From Paucisalibacillus algeriensis (lineage in GTDB: Bacteria > Bacillota > Bacilli > Bacillales > Amphibacillaceae): a DNA stretch of 64,000 bases. The notes beneath the pieces were generated by a model. The model did no database searches. It worked only from the letters and a program-made list of their open reading frames with translations, and was not told where the DNA came from. A program made the translations under genes and the position numbers. Location: the NCBI RefSeq assembly GCF_000577245.1, contig NZ_CBYO010000022.1, positions 620,001 through 684,000 on the forward strand. The letters are read 5' to 3'. Below, piece after piece: positions 1-7,627 of the stretch (the first letter of the stretch is position 1; each line of letters begins with the position of its first letter).

Positions 1-242
1 AGCACAATTTGATAATGGAATTTAGGAGGTACTGCGACATATACCAAATCGATTTTCTCATCTTCTAACAATTTTTGATAATCAGTGTAAGCATTTACCC
101 CACCAAGTTCTTCTGCTTTTTTTGTTGCAAGTGCCGCTACATGATCACAGACAGCAACAACTTCTATTTCCTTATATTCTGTAAATTGACTGATTAAGCG
201 TTGGCCAATCGCACCAAGGCCAATAATTCCGATTTGAATCAT
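1..242 (-). CDS. Gfo/Idh/MocA-type oxidoreductase, N-terminal part (runs off the window)
   Basis: Reading from ATG at 242, the first 80 codons give a Rossmann dinucleotide-binding start (MIQIGIIGLGAIGQRL), an acidic residue after beta-2 (VVAVCDH), and the VYVAVPPKFHYQIV segment typical of NAD(P)-dependent Gfo/Idh/MocA dehydrogenases, which oxidise sugars, inositols and similar substrates. The C-terminal substrate domain lies outside the window, so the substrate cannot be inferred. The next gene ends 12 bases upstream on the same strand, so the two may be co-transcribed. Confidence 0.8.
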   Translation of the reverse strand, partial: MIQIGIIGLGAIGQRLISQFTEYKEIEVVAVCDHVAALATKKAEELGGVNAYTDYQKLLEDEKIDLVYVAVPPKFHYQIV

Positions 243-254
243 AAATTTCTCCCC

Positions 255-1463
255 CTAGTCTAATAATGATTGGTATTTTTTTGCGATGTCATCTTGTAAA
301 ATACCTTCTTGATAGAAGGCATTCACGAAAACGGATAGCATCATTTCGTTTTCATCTGTTATAACCATTTTAGACAGTACTAGATTAATACTATCTGCAA
401 GTTCTTTTGGATGTTCATACATCGTATTCCATGCGCTTACCTGTAATTCTAAATTATCGCCAAGAACTGCTGCTTCTATCGCTTCTTTGTCCTCGACAGG
501 TAATAATAACTCCTCAAAGTACCCATAAGGATCCTCATACGTATCTGTGTATATGAAATCAACCGGATTAAATTCCTTTCGATTATATGTGTAACTTTCA
601 TTTCCAATGTTTATTATGAAGTCGTTTAATCGAAACTCTATTTTACCATTTTCTAATTCAATACTATCCTCCATAGAATTTATATAGCAAATGACATCTG
701 GTGTTATAAACCAATAGCGATGCTTCAAATTTAACCCGCTAATGTATTCCGTTATTGAAGTCATTTCCAGTTTTTCCTCATCACGTAATATGGTATAAAT
801 GCTTGGACGGTAGTAATACTCACCATCCATTTCCTGCATGGTAATCGTCCACTCTGTATCAGGAACATCAAAAAGAACACGAAAAGCAAAACCCTCATCT
901 GTTTTTTGCAATTCATAATAAATTAGCCATTGGTCAGTTTGAATTGGTACATTCGCTTCCTCGGTAAGTACGTTTTTAAATAGAAGATGTATTATGGATT
1001 TCGTTGAAAAGCCACCATCTGTATTCATAAATAGGTGTAGTGTCTGATCTTCCCGTTCTATTCTTTCAATGGTTGCATCATGTAAGCTTTCCTCAAAAAT
1101 TTCTTGGATATTATTCGGTAAATACGTAACTGCATTTTGTGTATTCTTATAAGCAGCATCCAATTTTTGCTCAAATTCAAGACTATTTTTTCTAACCCAA
1201 TCTAAATAATCTTCCCGAACTACTTTAGGTAATGTTGGTTGGTTTAATGTACCATTTTCAAGGTAAGGAATGAAACGGCTAGGTAAGACATGCAGTAGGT
1301 CATCCTTTACTTCTTCCAGTTCTTCTTTTAAACGTGCTTGAATGTCCTCTCCTTCTAATTCGGCATCCCTTAATGCCATTTCCCATTCTTCATCCGATTC
1401 ATGTATAGGTAAGAGATTACATTTTTCAAACTTTAATCTAGCTTCCTTTGTCACGTTCCACAT
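255..1463 (-). CDS. DUF4085-like protein of unknown function
   Basis: 402 residues, soluble, acidic, without signal peptide or membrane helix. The N-terminal part (charged helices, then LPxxxIPYLENGTLNQPTLPKVVREDYLDWV around residues 60-90) resembles my recollection of the DUF4085 family of Firmicutes. The middle is beta-rich with many aromatic residues, and the last 80 residues look helical. ATG is preceded by AAGGAGGATAG, so the start is firm. It lies 12 bases upstream of the truncated oxidoreductase. No function is known to me, and the family name is from memory only. Confidence 0.6.
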   Translation of the reverse strand: MWNVTKEARLKFEKCNLLPIHESDEEWEMALRDAELEGEDIQARLKEELEEVKDDLLHVLPSRFIPYLENGTLNQPTLPKVVREDYLDWVRKNSLEFEQKLDAAYKNTQNAVTYLPNNIQEIFEESLHDATIERIEREDQTLHLFMNTDGGFSTKSIIHLLFKNVLTEEANVPIQTDQWLIYYELQKTDEGFAFRVLFDVPDTEWTITMQEMDGEYYYRPSIYTILRDEEKLEMTSITEYISGLNLKHRYWFITPDVICYINSMEDSIELENGKIEFRLNDFIINIGNESYTYNRKEFNPVDFIYTDTYEDPYGYFEELLLPVEDKEAIEAAVLGDNLELQVSAWNTMYEHPKELADSINLVLSKMVITDENEMMLSVFVNAFYQEGILQDDIAKKYQSLLD

Positions 1464-1568
1464 AAACTATCCTCCTTATACTTAGTCTGCCACAGGTTGA
1501 ATGTTACGTATCCATCCCAATTTATCCAGGGAAATGTTAACTCCAAGATTTCTTGTATTGTCGGTTTC

Positions 1569-2744
1569 TTAGGTTCCAGGTGTTCGACCGTGCTCTGCCA
1601 TGCTAGATCGCGAAGTATAAACTTGAAATAATAAATACGCAAGCACCGACAAAAACATCCCAGAAATATATGGAAAGCCTATATTAATTGAATATAAATA
1701 TCCTCCTAATACCGGTCCAATAATTCTTCCTAGTGAATCGGATGAGGATAAATATCCTGTTGCAACACCATACCCTGATTTAAACTTCTTCGTTAATAAT
1801 GAGGAGACACTTGGCCGGATAACTCCATTTCCAATACCAAACACCGCCAAGAAAATAGCTGCTGACGTAAAGTCTTGGATAAATAGTATGAGTCCAAAAC
1901 CAATTGCTGATATGGAGATCCCAGCTTGAATAATAAGTGCTTCCCCGTATTTCTTTGTCCATCTTCCCATGGAACCTTGAACAATCGCACTAGCAAGCCC
2001 CATAATCATAAAAGCATAGCCCAATGTAACTGCATCGATTCCAGCTTTCCTTGCAGCAAAGTAAGCAAATGTTGCTTCTAAGCCTGCTAGTGAAAGAGAA
2101 ACGAAAAAGTTCAGAAAGTATAACATTGCTAACGGACCACCGAAAACATCTTTTCTAGAAATACTTCCTTTTCTTTGTTTAACTCCAGATACATGAATAG
2201 ATTCTCTAAGTATCAATGCGACCAAGATTAATGTAAAGAATGAAACAATACCAGAAATATAAAAAGGCATATGTTGATTAATATTCGTAAAGGTTCCACC
2301 AATTGCTGGACCACAAATAAAACCAAGACCAGTTGCAGCCCCAATGATGCCCATTCCCTTCGCTCGGTCTTCTTCCGATGTAATATCGGCAACATATGCT
2401 TGGACTGTCGGCATGTTCGCTGCTGATAATATTCCACCTACGATTCGTGCAGCAAATAACATCCAGAGTTCTGTAGATAGAGCTAACATGAAAAAGGACA
2501 AGGATAAACCAAAAATTCCTATCATCATAACGGGTTTTCGTCCAATACGATCGGAGACGCGTCCCCATATCGGTGCAAAGATAAATTGCATTAATGAATA
2601 AATAGCCATTAATAATCCTAGTTCAGTAGGCGAGGCACCTATGTCCTCTGCGTAAAATGGAAGTACAGGAATAATAATCCCAAAGCCAACCATAACAAGG
2701 AACATGATGAGAAATAGAATTGGTAGTACTTTTTTCAGTTGCAT
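1569..2744 (-). CDS. MFS multidrug/tetracycline-type efflux transporter
   Basis: About 391 residues with roughly 12 membrane helices. The loop 2-3 signature of drug:H+ antiporters is present (GRVSDRIGRKPVM), as is the TM5 motif region (GAATGLGFICGPAIGG), so this belongs with the TetA/Bmr/NorA-like 12-TM exporters in the cytoplasmic membrane. ATG at 2744 is preferred over an upstream in-frame ATG at 2780, because GGGTGG sits just before it and the membrane domain starts at once. The C-terminal tail after the last helix (SRSSMAEHGRTPGT) looks unlike family tails and may be read-through into unrelated DNA. The substrate is unknown. Confidence 0.85.
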   Translation of the reverse strand: MQLKKVLPILFLIMFLVMVGFGIIIPVLPFYAEDIGASPTELGLLMAIYSLMQFIFAPIWGRVSDRIGRKPVMMIGIFGLSLSFFMLALSTELWMLFAARIVGGILSAANMPTVQAYVADITSEEDRAKGMGIIGAATGLGFICGPAIGGTFTNINQHMPFYISGIVSFFTLILVALILRESIHVSGVKQRKGSISRKDVFGGPLAMLYFLNFFVSLSLAGLEATFAYFAARKAGIDAVTLGYAFMIMGLASAIVQGSMGRWTKKYGEALIIQAGISISAIGFGLILFIQDFTSAAIFLAVFGIGNGVIRPSVSSLLTKKFKSGYGVATGYLSSSDSLGRIIGPVLGGYLYSINIGFPYISGMFLSVLAYLLFQVYTSRSSMAEHGRTPGT

Positions 2745-2836
2745 CGTAATTCCACCCTTGGTTAATCTGATGCCTAACATAGCATCTTTATTTCGAATTG
2801 CCCTACCGATATTTTCTGTATCTATATCGTTATTGT

Positions 2837-2866
2837 AAACCTTGCCTTTATATCATAACAAGGTTT
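2837..2866 (-). promoter_or_regulatory. Inverted repeat in the MFS gene leader, possible operator
   Basis: AAACCTTG and CAAGGTTT separated by 14 bases form a perfect 8-base dyad about 95 bases before the MFS start. No T-run follows, so it is not a terminator. A dyad ahead of a drug exporter is often a repressor or MerR-type activator site, but no regulator gene is adjacent, so this is inference. Confidence 0.3.
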
Positions 2867-3023
2867 GAAGGAAAAACTAGTATTTCAAGAAGTTTTTTAA
2901 TAATTCTCCGTGATTATTTTATGGCTAAAAGACACCTTTTTACAGAGACAAAATCATACCGGGTAAAACTTTAAGTGGACATGCTTTATAATATGCTAGT
3001 ATTTCAATCTCTATAATAGATAC

Positions 3024-3052
3024 AAAAAAATGAGACCCGATTTGGGCCTCAT
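3024..3052 (-). terminator. Rho-independent terminator of the WYL-like gene
   Basis: On the minus strand ATGAGGCCC and GGGTCTCAT pair (one G-U) around a 5-base loop and are followed by seven T. It lies about 35 bases downstream of the 3088-3303 stop. Confidence 0.85.
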
Positions 3053-3087
3053 AATATCATTATCCTTGTGTAGATGCTTTATTAATT

Positions 3088-3303
3088 TTAAGCTCCCATT
3101 CTTTTCTTCACAGGTCCTGTTGAAAGAATGTTTTCTATTTTAAACGTGCGTACTTTTTTACGCCAATAACAATACGCCACGAGTAGATCCTCATTCATTT
3201 TAATCACACGTATGATTCGCTGTGTTAGATTATTACTACTATCTATATAAAAGATTACTATTTTTTGATTAGTTTCAATGGAATGTTGGAAGATACTTTT
3301 CAT
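3088..3303 (-). CDS. Small WYL-domain-like protein
   Basis: 71 residues resembling the small stand-alone WYL-like beta-barrel proteins of Bacillus: IVIFYIDSSNNLTQRIIRVIKMNEDLLVAYCYWRKKVRTFKIENILS corresponds to the beta-strand core of WYL domains, which bind ligands or nucleic acid in many bacterial regulators. No helix-turn-helix is attached, so its partner is unknown. ATG is preceded by AAGGAGATGT. It is monocistronic, with its own terminator. The WYL assignment is by pattern recognition only. Confidence 0.6.
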   Translation of the reverse strand: MKSIFQHSIETNQKIVIFYIDSSNNLTQRIIRVIKMNEDLLVAYCYWRKKVRTFKIENILSTGPVKKRMGA

Positions 3304-3427
3304 TGTTACATCTCCTTAACAAGAACATTTGTTCCTATTATATCCATTTGCGTTAAGAATTGCAACAGAAACTTCGAGAAAAGTCTTATAAATTATGAAA
3401 GATAACAAAGATTAATTGGATACTAAT

Positions 3428-4909
3428 TTATACATAGTTAGGGTTTTCTTCCACATCTATCCAATACTCGGTTCCTTCTAATTCACCTGCAAGTTGAAAC
3501 AGAAAATCATCACGTCCACGTCTTGCCATTACTTGTACGCCACATGGAAGATTATCCTTCGTCAAATGCATAGGAAGAGTCATTGCAGGTTGACCAGTTA
3601 AATTAGCAAGTTGCGTAAAAGGAGTCCTCATAAGACTCTTATTAGCCACTTCCTCAACGAATCCTGATTTTTTGAGTACTCCTCCTAATCTTAAACCACC
3701 AACTACTCGAATTAGCGTTTTCTCAAAACTTGTTTGGTCAAGCTCTCCTATCTTAGATGGAGGATAAGCTGTTGTAGGTGTTATGTAGAAATCATATTCA
3801 TCGTGGAAGTTTTCCATTTGGATGGCCACCTCATCCCAGAATTTCAGGCTAGTTAAGAATTCCTCTGCTGTCACAACTTTACCAAGTAATCCAAGTATCC
3901 ATGTTGTTGGTTCAACATCTTTAAACGTAATTTTTCTACCAATCACACTTTCAAGTTCCCGTAATGTTGAACTAACCTCTGCAAAATACATCATCATATA
4001 ACTTTCCGCTAATTGTTTCCCATTTACTGGAGCTTCTTTCTCTTCCACATAATGCCCCATGCTTTCCAATAACTTTACTGTTTTATGTACCGCCTCCTCA
4101 CATTCTTCATCTACCGGAGTACCCAATGGAGATAATGTGGTAAACGCAATTTTTAATGATCGATTAATAGGAGTCTGTACCGCTGCTAAGTAGGAACCAT
4201 CAAAAGGTGGGGCAATAAAGGCATTTGCACGGTCATACTGGTATTGATCAAGCATGGCAGCACTATCCCGAACAGTACGACTTAATATATGATCAACGGA
4301 AGCACCCTGCCACCCACGTCCTCTGACAGGACCAACTGGTACACGACCTCGAGTAGGCTTTATTCCAAATAATCCACAAAAAGCGCCTGGAATCCGAATC
4401 GAGCCACCCCCATCATTAGCACCAGCAATTGGAACCATCCCAGATGCAACTGCTGCTGCAGAGCCTCCGCTTGACCCACCAGGTGTGTAATCCGTATTCC
4501 AAGGATTCCGTGTGGGTCCATACAAAGTAGGTTCCGTTATTCCCATCAAAGCAAATTCTGGGACGTTTGTTTGGCCAATAATGGATACACCTGTATTCTT
4601 TATTTGACGAACGAATTCACTATCATTGTCTGCCTTGTAATCAGCTAAAACCCTTGAACCAGCCGACATTGGATGCCCCTTTGATTCTTGAGAAATATTC
4701 TTTGTTAATACTGGAACACCAGCAAAAATACCGGTTGACTTACCATTATCTTTTGACTCATACATTTTATGGATCACTGCGTTAAGAATTGGATTCTTTT
4801 TCTCAATCTCTTGTATGGCCATTTCTTGGACTTCTTCTGCCTTTACTTCTTTCTTTCGGATTAGTTCAGCCAAACTTAAGCCATCATATTGCTTGTAATC
4901 AAAAACCAT
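3428..4909 (-). CDS. Amidase signature family hydrolase
   Basis: 493 residues, full length for the amidase signature family (GatA, FAAH and 6-aminohexanoate cyclic-dimer hydrolase relatives). The Ser-cisSer-Lys triad is visible: Lys70 in GVPVLTK, the glycine/serine motif PGGSSGGS around residue 146, and the nucleophile Ser170 in DGGGSIRIP. These enzymes hydrolyse amide bonds in the cytoplasm. No gatB or gatC is adjacent, so this is a stand-alone amidase rather than the tRNA amidotransferase subunit. ATG follows GGAGGATAATAA. The gene appears monocistronic. The substrate cannot be read from sequence. Confidence 0.9.
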   Translation of the reverse strand: MVFDYKQYDGLSLAELIRKKEVKAEEVQEMAIQEIEKKNPILNAVIHKMYESKDNGKSTGIFAGVPVLTKNISQESKGHPMSAGSRVLADYKADNDSEFVRQIKNTGVSIIGQTNVPEFALMGITEPTLYGPTRNPWNTDYTPGGSSGGSAAAVASGMVPIAGANDGGGSIRIPGAFCGLFGIKPTRGRVPVGPVRGRGWQGASVDHILSRTVRDSAAMLDQYQYDRANAFIAPPFDGSYLAAVQTPINRSLKIAFTTLSPLGTPVDEECEEAVHKTVKLLESMGHYVEEKEAPVNGKQLAESYMMMYFAEVSSTLRELESVIGRKITFKDVEPTTWILGLLGKVVTAEEFLTSLKFWDEVAIQMENFHDEYDFYITPTTAYPPSKIGELDQTSFEKTLIRVVGGLRLGGVLKKSGFVEEVANKSLMRTPFTQLANLTGQPAMTLPMHLTKDNLPCGVQVMARRGRDDFLFQLAGELEGTEYWIDVEENPNYV

Positions 4910-4994
4910 TTATTATCCTCCCCCTCTATATGACTATTAACATAAATTTAGTTAACATTCGGAAAACTCTTACTTTATTGTAGCATATTTGGCA

Positions 4995-5022
4995 TAAAAA
5001 AAAGACAAGGATTTCCTTGCCT
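4995..5022 (-). terminator. Rho-independent terminator of the GNAT gene
   Basis: On the minus strand GGCAAGGA and TCCTTGTC pair across AA and are followed by eight T, directly after the stop of the 5028-5585 gene. Confidence 0.85.
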
Positions 5023-5027
5023 AATGA

Positions 5028-5585
5028 TTAATTTATTTTCTTTTTCCACCAATCCCTTGTCAATTTCATATTGATTGAATCAATCCATTCCCCTTCAAAT
5101 TCCAAGTCTTTTTCATCTACACTATCAAATTGAAATCCAACTTTCTCATAAACTGTCTTTGCTCGTGGGTTAAATGCAAATACACTTAAAGTCACTTGAT
5201 TTAAGTCCGTATGTGTAAAGAGATAATCAATCATCAATTGAGAGGCCTCTGTGCCAAACCCACGATTCCTTCCTCTTGGTCCAATTAATATTCTAAAGTT
5301 CATACTACTCTTTTTTTCATCATATAGATTGGCAACGACCTCCCCTATTAATGTATTCGTTGTTTTATCAGCGATAGCAAGGTCTAAACGATCTGGTTGT
5401 TCGTTTCTAGTATTATACCAATCATAAACTTCTTCCCGATTATATCCAGGGGTGCTTCCTGTTAATTTAATAACTTCAGGATCTTGTAAACATTCTTCTA
5501 TTCTAGGAAAATCTTCTTCTACTTTAAATGGTCTCAATATTATTTTATCACCTAGAATAGTAGGTTTATTTCGTAAGTTAATCAT
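5028..5585 (-). CDS. GNAT N-acetyltransferase (RimJ/RimL-like)
   Basis: About 185 residues. The opening TILGDKIILRPFKVEEDFPRIEECLQDPEV is the usual start of RimJ/RimL-type acetyltransferases. The acetyl-CoA loop follows as IGPRGRNRGFGTEA, with SVFAFNPRAKTVYEKVGFQ as the conserved C-terminal helix. It acetylates an amino group on a protein or small molecule; the substrate is unknown. ATG at 5585 is chosen because AGGGGAG precedes it; the longer reading would need a TTG at 5603. A terminator follows directly. The glutaredoxin-like gene ends 27 bases upstream. Confidence 0.88.
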   Translation of the reverse strand: MINLRNKPTILGDKIILRPFKVEEDFPRIEECLQDPEVIKLTGSTPGYNREEVYDWYNTRNEQPDRLDLAIADKTTNTLIGEVVANLYDEKKSSMNFRILIGPRGRNRGFGTEASQLMIDYLFTHTDLNQVTLSVFAFNPRAKTVYEKVGFQFDSVDEKDLEFEGEWIDSINMKLTRDWWKKKIN

Positions 5586-5612
5586 TCCATTCTCCCCTAT
5601 CAAACTTAGGAA

Positions 5613-5858
5613 TTACTTCCTCGCTTCATTTATTACCTTCAATAGCTTTTCTGGATCAAAGCCTGATACCCATTTTCCATTGATTTCTGTTTGTGGAACG
5701 GATAGTTTTCTAGTTTTACCAATTAGTTTTAATAAGACCAAAGGATTGATGTCCACATTTACCTCTTTATAGGATACTTCAAAAGTGTCTAAGAACTGCT
5801 TTACCATCTTACAAACTGGACAAAGGGTAGTTGTATAGATTGTTATGTATGGATTCAT
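5613..5858 (-). CDS. Glutaredoxin-like thiol-disulfide protein
   Basis: 81 residues, a compact thioredoxin fold. The CPVC active site is at Cys13/Cys16 after two short strands (YITIYTT), and the conserved cis-proline loop is LSVPQTEING. It lacks a signal peptide, so it acts in the cytoplasm as a glutaredoxin/NrdH-type reductant; CPVC rather than CPYC leaves the partner open. It lies next to the rhodanese/CstR block and may serve sulfur-redox chemistry, but the region before it shows no CstR-like operator. ATG follows GAGGTAATAA. Confidence 0.82.
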   Translation of the reverse strand: MNPYITIYTTTLCPVCKMVKQFLDTFEVSYKEVNVDINPLVLLKLIGKTRKLSVPQTEINGKWVSGFDPEKLLKVINEARK

Positions 5859-5973
5859 GTTTATTACCTCTGTACATTTCTATGTTATTCGTTTATTCAT
5901 TTAAAGAATACCTTCTTGCGTTTTTGATATGTTATTTACATACTAATTATACCACTGGTCGAAAGAAAATGAG

Positions 5974-5999
5974 AAAGGACGAAACCTTATTCGCCCTTT
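5974..5999 (-). terminator. Probable terminator after the rhodanese pair
   Basis: On the minus strand AAAGGGCGA and TCGTCCTTT can pair (one G-U) around an 8-base loop, followed by a T-rich stretch. It lies about 115 bases beyond the stop of the 6114 gene, which is long but within a gene-free stretch. Confidence 0.45.
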
Positions 6000-6113
6000 G
6001 TGCCATATTTATACTTTTATCAATAAGGAAGAAAATTACCAATTAGTTGGTTTGCAGATATAACCATAACTTCTTCATGTGTAACTTGTAAAGTCATTCT
6101 TTTTCTTCCCTTC

Positions 6114-6473
6114 CTAAATCCAAGCACTCATGCCGCCTTTAACATTGTATATTTTTTGAAAGCCTTGTTTCTTTAACATTTTTGCTGCTCTTGCACTTCT
6201 CATTCCACTTTGACAAATGACAACGACTTCTTTTTCTTTATCTAGTGTTTCCACGTTGTTAGATAGATTGGAAAGTGGAATGTTTTTAAATGGCTTTCGG
6301 TGATTTGAATTATATTCACTAGGTGTACGGACATCAATGAATTGTACATGGTTATCCTTGAATTTATCTTTAGTTTCTTGGACACTTAAATTTGTTACAC
6401 CTTTTACAGGCATAAATCGGTTAATGAAAAAAGCGATGACTATAATTAATAAAATCCATTCAATCATATTCAT
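6114..6473 (-). CDS. Membrane-anchored rhodanese-like sulfurtransferase
   Basis: 119 residues: one N-terminal membrane helix (residues 4-20), then a single rhodanese domain with the catalytic loop CQSGMRS (Cys88) and the usual ending YNVKGGMSAWI. The Cys carries a persulfide and passes sulfane sulfur to acceptors or to thiols; the helix places it at the membrane. It lies 38 bases downstream of a second rhodanese (6512-6808), behind a CstR-like operator, so it is probably induced by persulfides. ATG follows AGAGGAGTAAT. Relatives in Bacillus include YqhL-type proteins. Confidence 0.9.
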   Translation of the reverse strand: MNMIEWILLIIVIAFFINRFMPVKGVTNLSVQETKDKFKDNHVQFIDVRTPSEYNSNHRKPFKNIPLSNLSNNVETLDKEKEVVVICQSGMRSARAAKMLKKQGFQKIYNVKGGMSAWI

Positions 6474-6511
6474 TTAATTACTCCTCTTTTTATTGAATAG
6501 GAAAGGAGAAA

Positions 6512-6808
6512 TTACTCCATTTCGCCTTCCCAATCAAGCATGCCGCCTAGCATGTTTGTTACATTGTATCCATTTTGGATTAGGAATTGACATGCGTTAC
6601 TACTTCTCCCACCTGAGCGACATACCATGTAGTAATGCTCATTTTCATCTAATTCTTCTAGGCGTTCTGGAATTTGACCCAGTGGGATATGCTTTGCTCC
6701 TGGGATGATACCTGTTGCAACTTCTACATCTTCTCTAACGTCAATAATATTCACTTTTTCTTCTGAAACTAATATCTGTTCTAATTCTTTCGCTGTAATT
6801 TCTTTCAT
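6512..6808 (-). CDS. Rhodanese-domain sulfurtransferase
   Basis: 98 residues, a bare rhodanese domain: IIDVREDVEVATGIIPGAKHIPLGQI, catalytic loop CRSGGRS (Cys63) and MLGGMLDWEGEME at the end. Cytoplasmic. It probably accepts sulfane sulfur from persulfidated low-molecular-weight thiols or protein persulfides. It is the first gene of a two-rhodanese unit with a CstR-like operator 24 bases upstream (6832-6849). ATG follows TTGGAGGTAG. Confidence 0.92.
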   Translation of the reverse strand: MKEITAKELEQILVSEEKVNIIDVREDVEVATGIIPGAKHIPLGQIPERLEELDENEHYYMVCRSGGRSSNACQFLIQNGYNVTNMLGGMLDWEGEME

Positions 6809-6831
6809 GTTTAACTACCTCCAATATACCT

Positions 6832-6849
6832 TATACCCATATAGGTATA
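6832..6849 (-). promoter_or_regulatory. CstR-like operator upstream of the rhodanese unit
   Basis: TATACC-CATATA-GGTATA, a perfect dyad on the outer six bases, lies 24 bases before the 6808 start. The same pattern recurs at 7557, 9542, 9665 and 15275. CsoR/CstR-family repressors are known to bind such C-rich/G-rich dyads. Confidence 0.75.
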
Positions 6850-6904
6850 TATTTATCAAAAAAGAAAAGTTCATCAACTCTTCTTCACCATTGAATTGCT
6901 GAAC

Positions 6905-7165
6905 TTATCTACTTTTCACTAATAGATTTACTGCTTCCTTCACTACTTGCTCCGTACTTTCACCATTTTCTATATTTTCCCGAACACATTGCTCTAAATT
7001 CATACTGACAATCAAACCGATGGTACGGTCAATTGCACTTCGGGAAGCAGATAACTGAGTAATGACATCTCTACAATCTTGATTTTTCTCAATCATACTT
7101 AAAACGCCTTTAATCTGTCCTTCAATTCGCTTTAATCGATTGACAACCGATTTATCATATTCCAT
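6905..7165 (-). CDS. cstR: CstR-type persulfide-sensing repressor (CsoR family)
   Basis: 86 residues of the all-helical DUF156/CsoR fold (NRLKRIEGQIKGVLSMIE). Two cysteines stand at positions 31 and 60, exactly those of CstR. The residue four before Cys60 is Asn56, where copper-sensing CsoR has His, so the copper site is missing and a persulfide/polysulfide sensor is favoured: the two cysteines form di- or trisulfide links and release DNA. It follows the rhodanese-like membrane gene by 6 bases and probably autoregulates through the 7557-7574 operator. ATG follows AAGGAGTGATAA. Cognate operators recur across the region. Confidence 0.88.
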   Translation of the reverse strand: MEYDKSVVNRLKRIEGQIKGVLSMIEKNQDCRDVITQLSASRSAIDRTIGLIVSMNLEQCVRENIENGESTEQVVKEAVNLLVKSR

Positions 7166-7171
7166 TTATTA

Positions 7172-7519
7172 TCACTCCTTATCCCTGCATGGACAATTGC
7201 TAATTTGATAACTGGCTACTTGATATCCCTTCGCTAATAAATATCTTACCCCTAAATTTAGTTCAAGGCGATCATTTGCAATCACATGTATGTTTTGATT
7301 TGGGATTACTTGAATAAATCGTTTCAAATAGGCATAGGGAATGCGCAAATTACTTTGGTCCTGATTTACATCAATATTATAGTCCCTTATATCTAGAACA
7401 ATAATGCTTGTCTTATCATCACCGGTTTTTTTACAAGGAATACCTAGTACAGGAAAATATCTTTTATATAACATAATACATAAAAGTGAGCCAGCAATTA
7501 CACTTAAATAGATACTCAT
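7172..7519 (-). CDS. Membrane-anchored rhodanese-like protein lacking the catalytic Cys
   Basis: 115 residues. An N-terminal membrane helix (2-18) is followed by a domain that keeps rhodanese landmarks: SIIVLDIRDY matches the VIDVR strand and IHVIANDRLELNLGVRYLLAKGYQVASYQ matches the active-site strand and helix. Where rhodaneses have Cys-x-S-G-x-R-S this protein has ANDRLELN, so it cannot act as a classical sulfurtransferase. It ends with an NCPC motif (Cys109/Cys111), and Cys14 and Cys29 lie near the helix. It is the first gene of the cstR operon, with a CstR-like operator 38 bases upstream. The role is unknown; a persulfide shuttle or sensor partner is a guess. Confidence 0.65.
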   Translation of the reverse strand: MSIYLSVIAGSLLCIMLYKRYFPVLGIPCKKTGDDKTSIIVLDIRDYNIDVNQDQSNLRIPYAYLKRFIQVIPNQNIHVIANDRLELNLGVRYLLAKGYQVASYQISNCPCRDKE

Positions 7520-7556
7520 ATACCACCACCTATTATAAATATGGATACAGTCACAA

Positions 7557-7574
7557 TATACCCCACAAGGTATA
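7557..7574 (-). promoter_or_regulatory. CstR-like operator upstream of the cstR operon
   Basis: TATACC-CCACAA-GGTATA, same outer dyad as the other four sites, 38 bases before the 7519 start. Its position fits autoregulation of cstR. Confidence 0.75.
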
Positions 7575-7627
7575 TAACCAAGTTTCTTTTAGTAAATATG
7601 AAAACTATTAGAAGTAGTGGTATGGGA

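Larger units (their letters stand above)
2781..3087. other. Intergenic region between the MFS gene and the WYL-like gene
   Basis: About 300 bases without a credible ORF. They hold an 8-base inverted repeat (AAACCTTG at 2837-2844, CAAGGTTT at 2859-2866) in the MFS leader, and a Rho-independent terminator at 3024-3052 for the upstream WYL-like gene. Nothing else was recognised. Confidence 0.6.

Noticed and set aside
1451-1642. 63-codon minus-strand frame between the MFS and DUF4085-like genes
   Set aside because: It overlaps the end of the MFS gene in another frame, lacks a ribosome binding site and shows no recognisable fold.
6905-7165. CsoR copper repressor instead of CstR
   Set aside because: The His ligand of copper CsoR is Asn56 here and the two-Cys pattern matches CstR; the neighbours are sulfur genes, not copper transporters.
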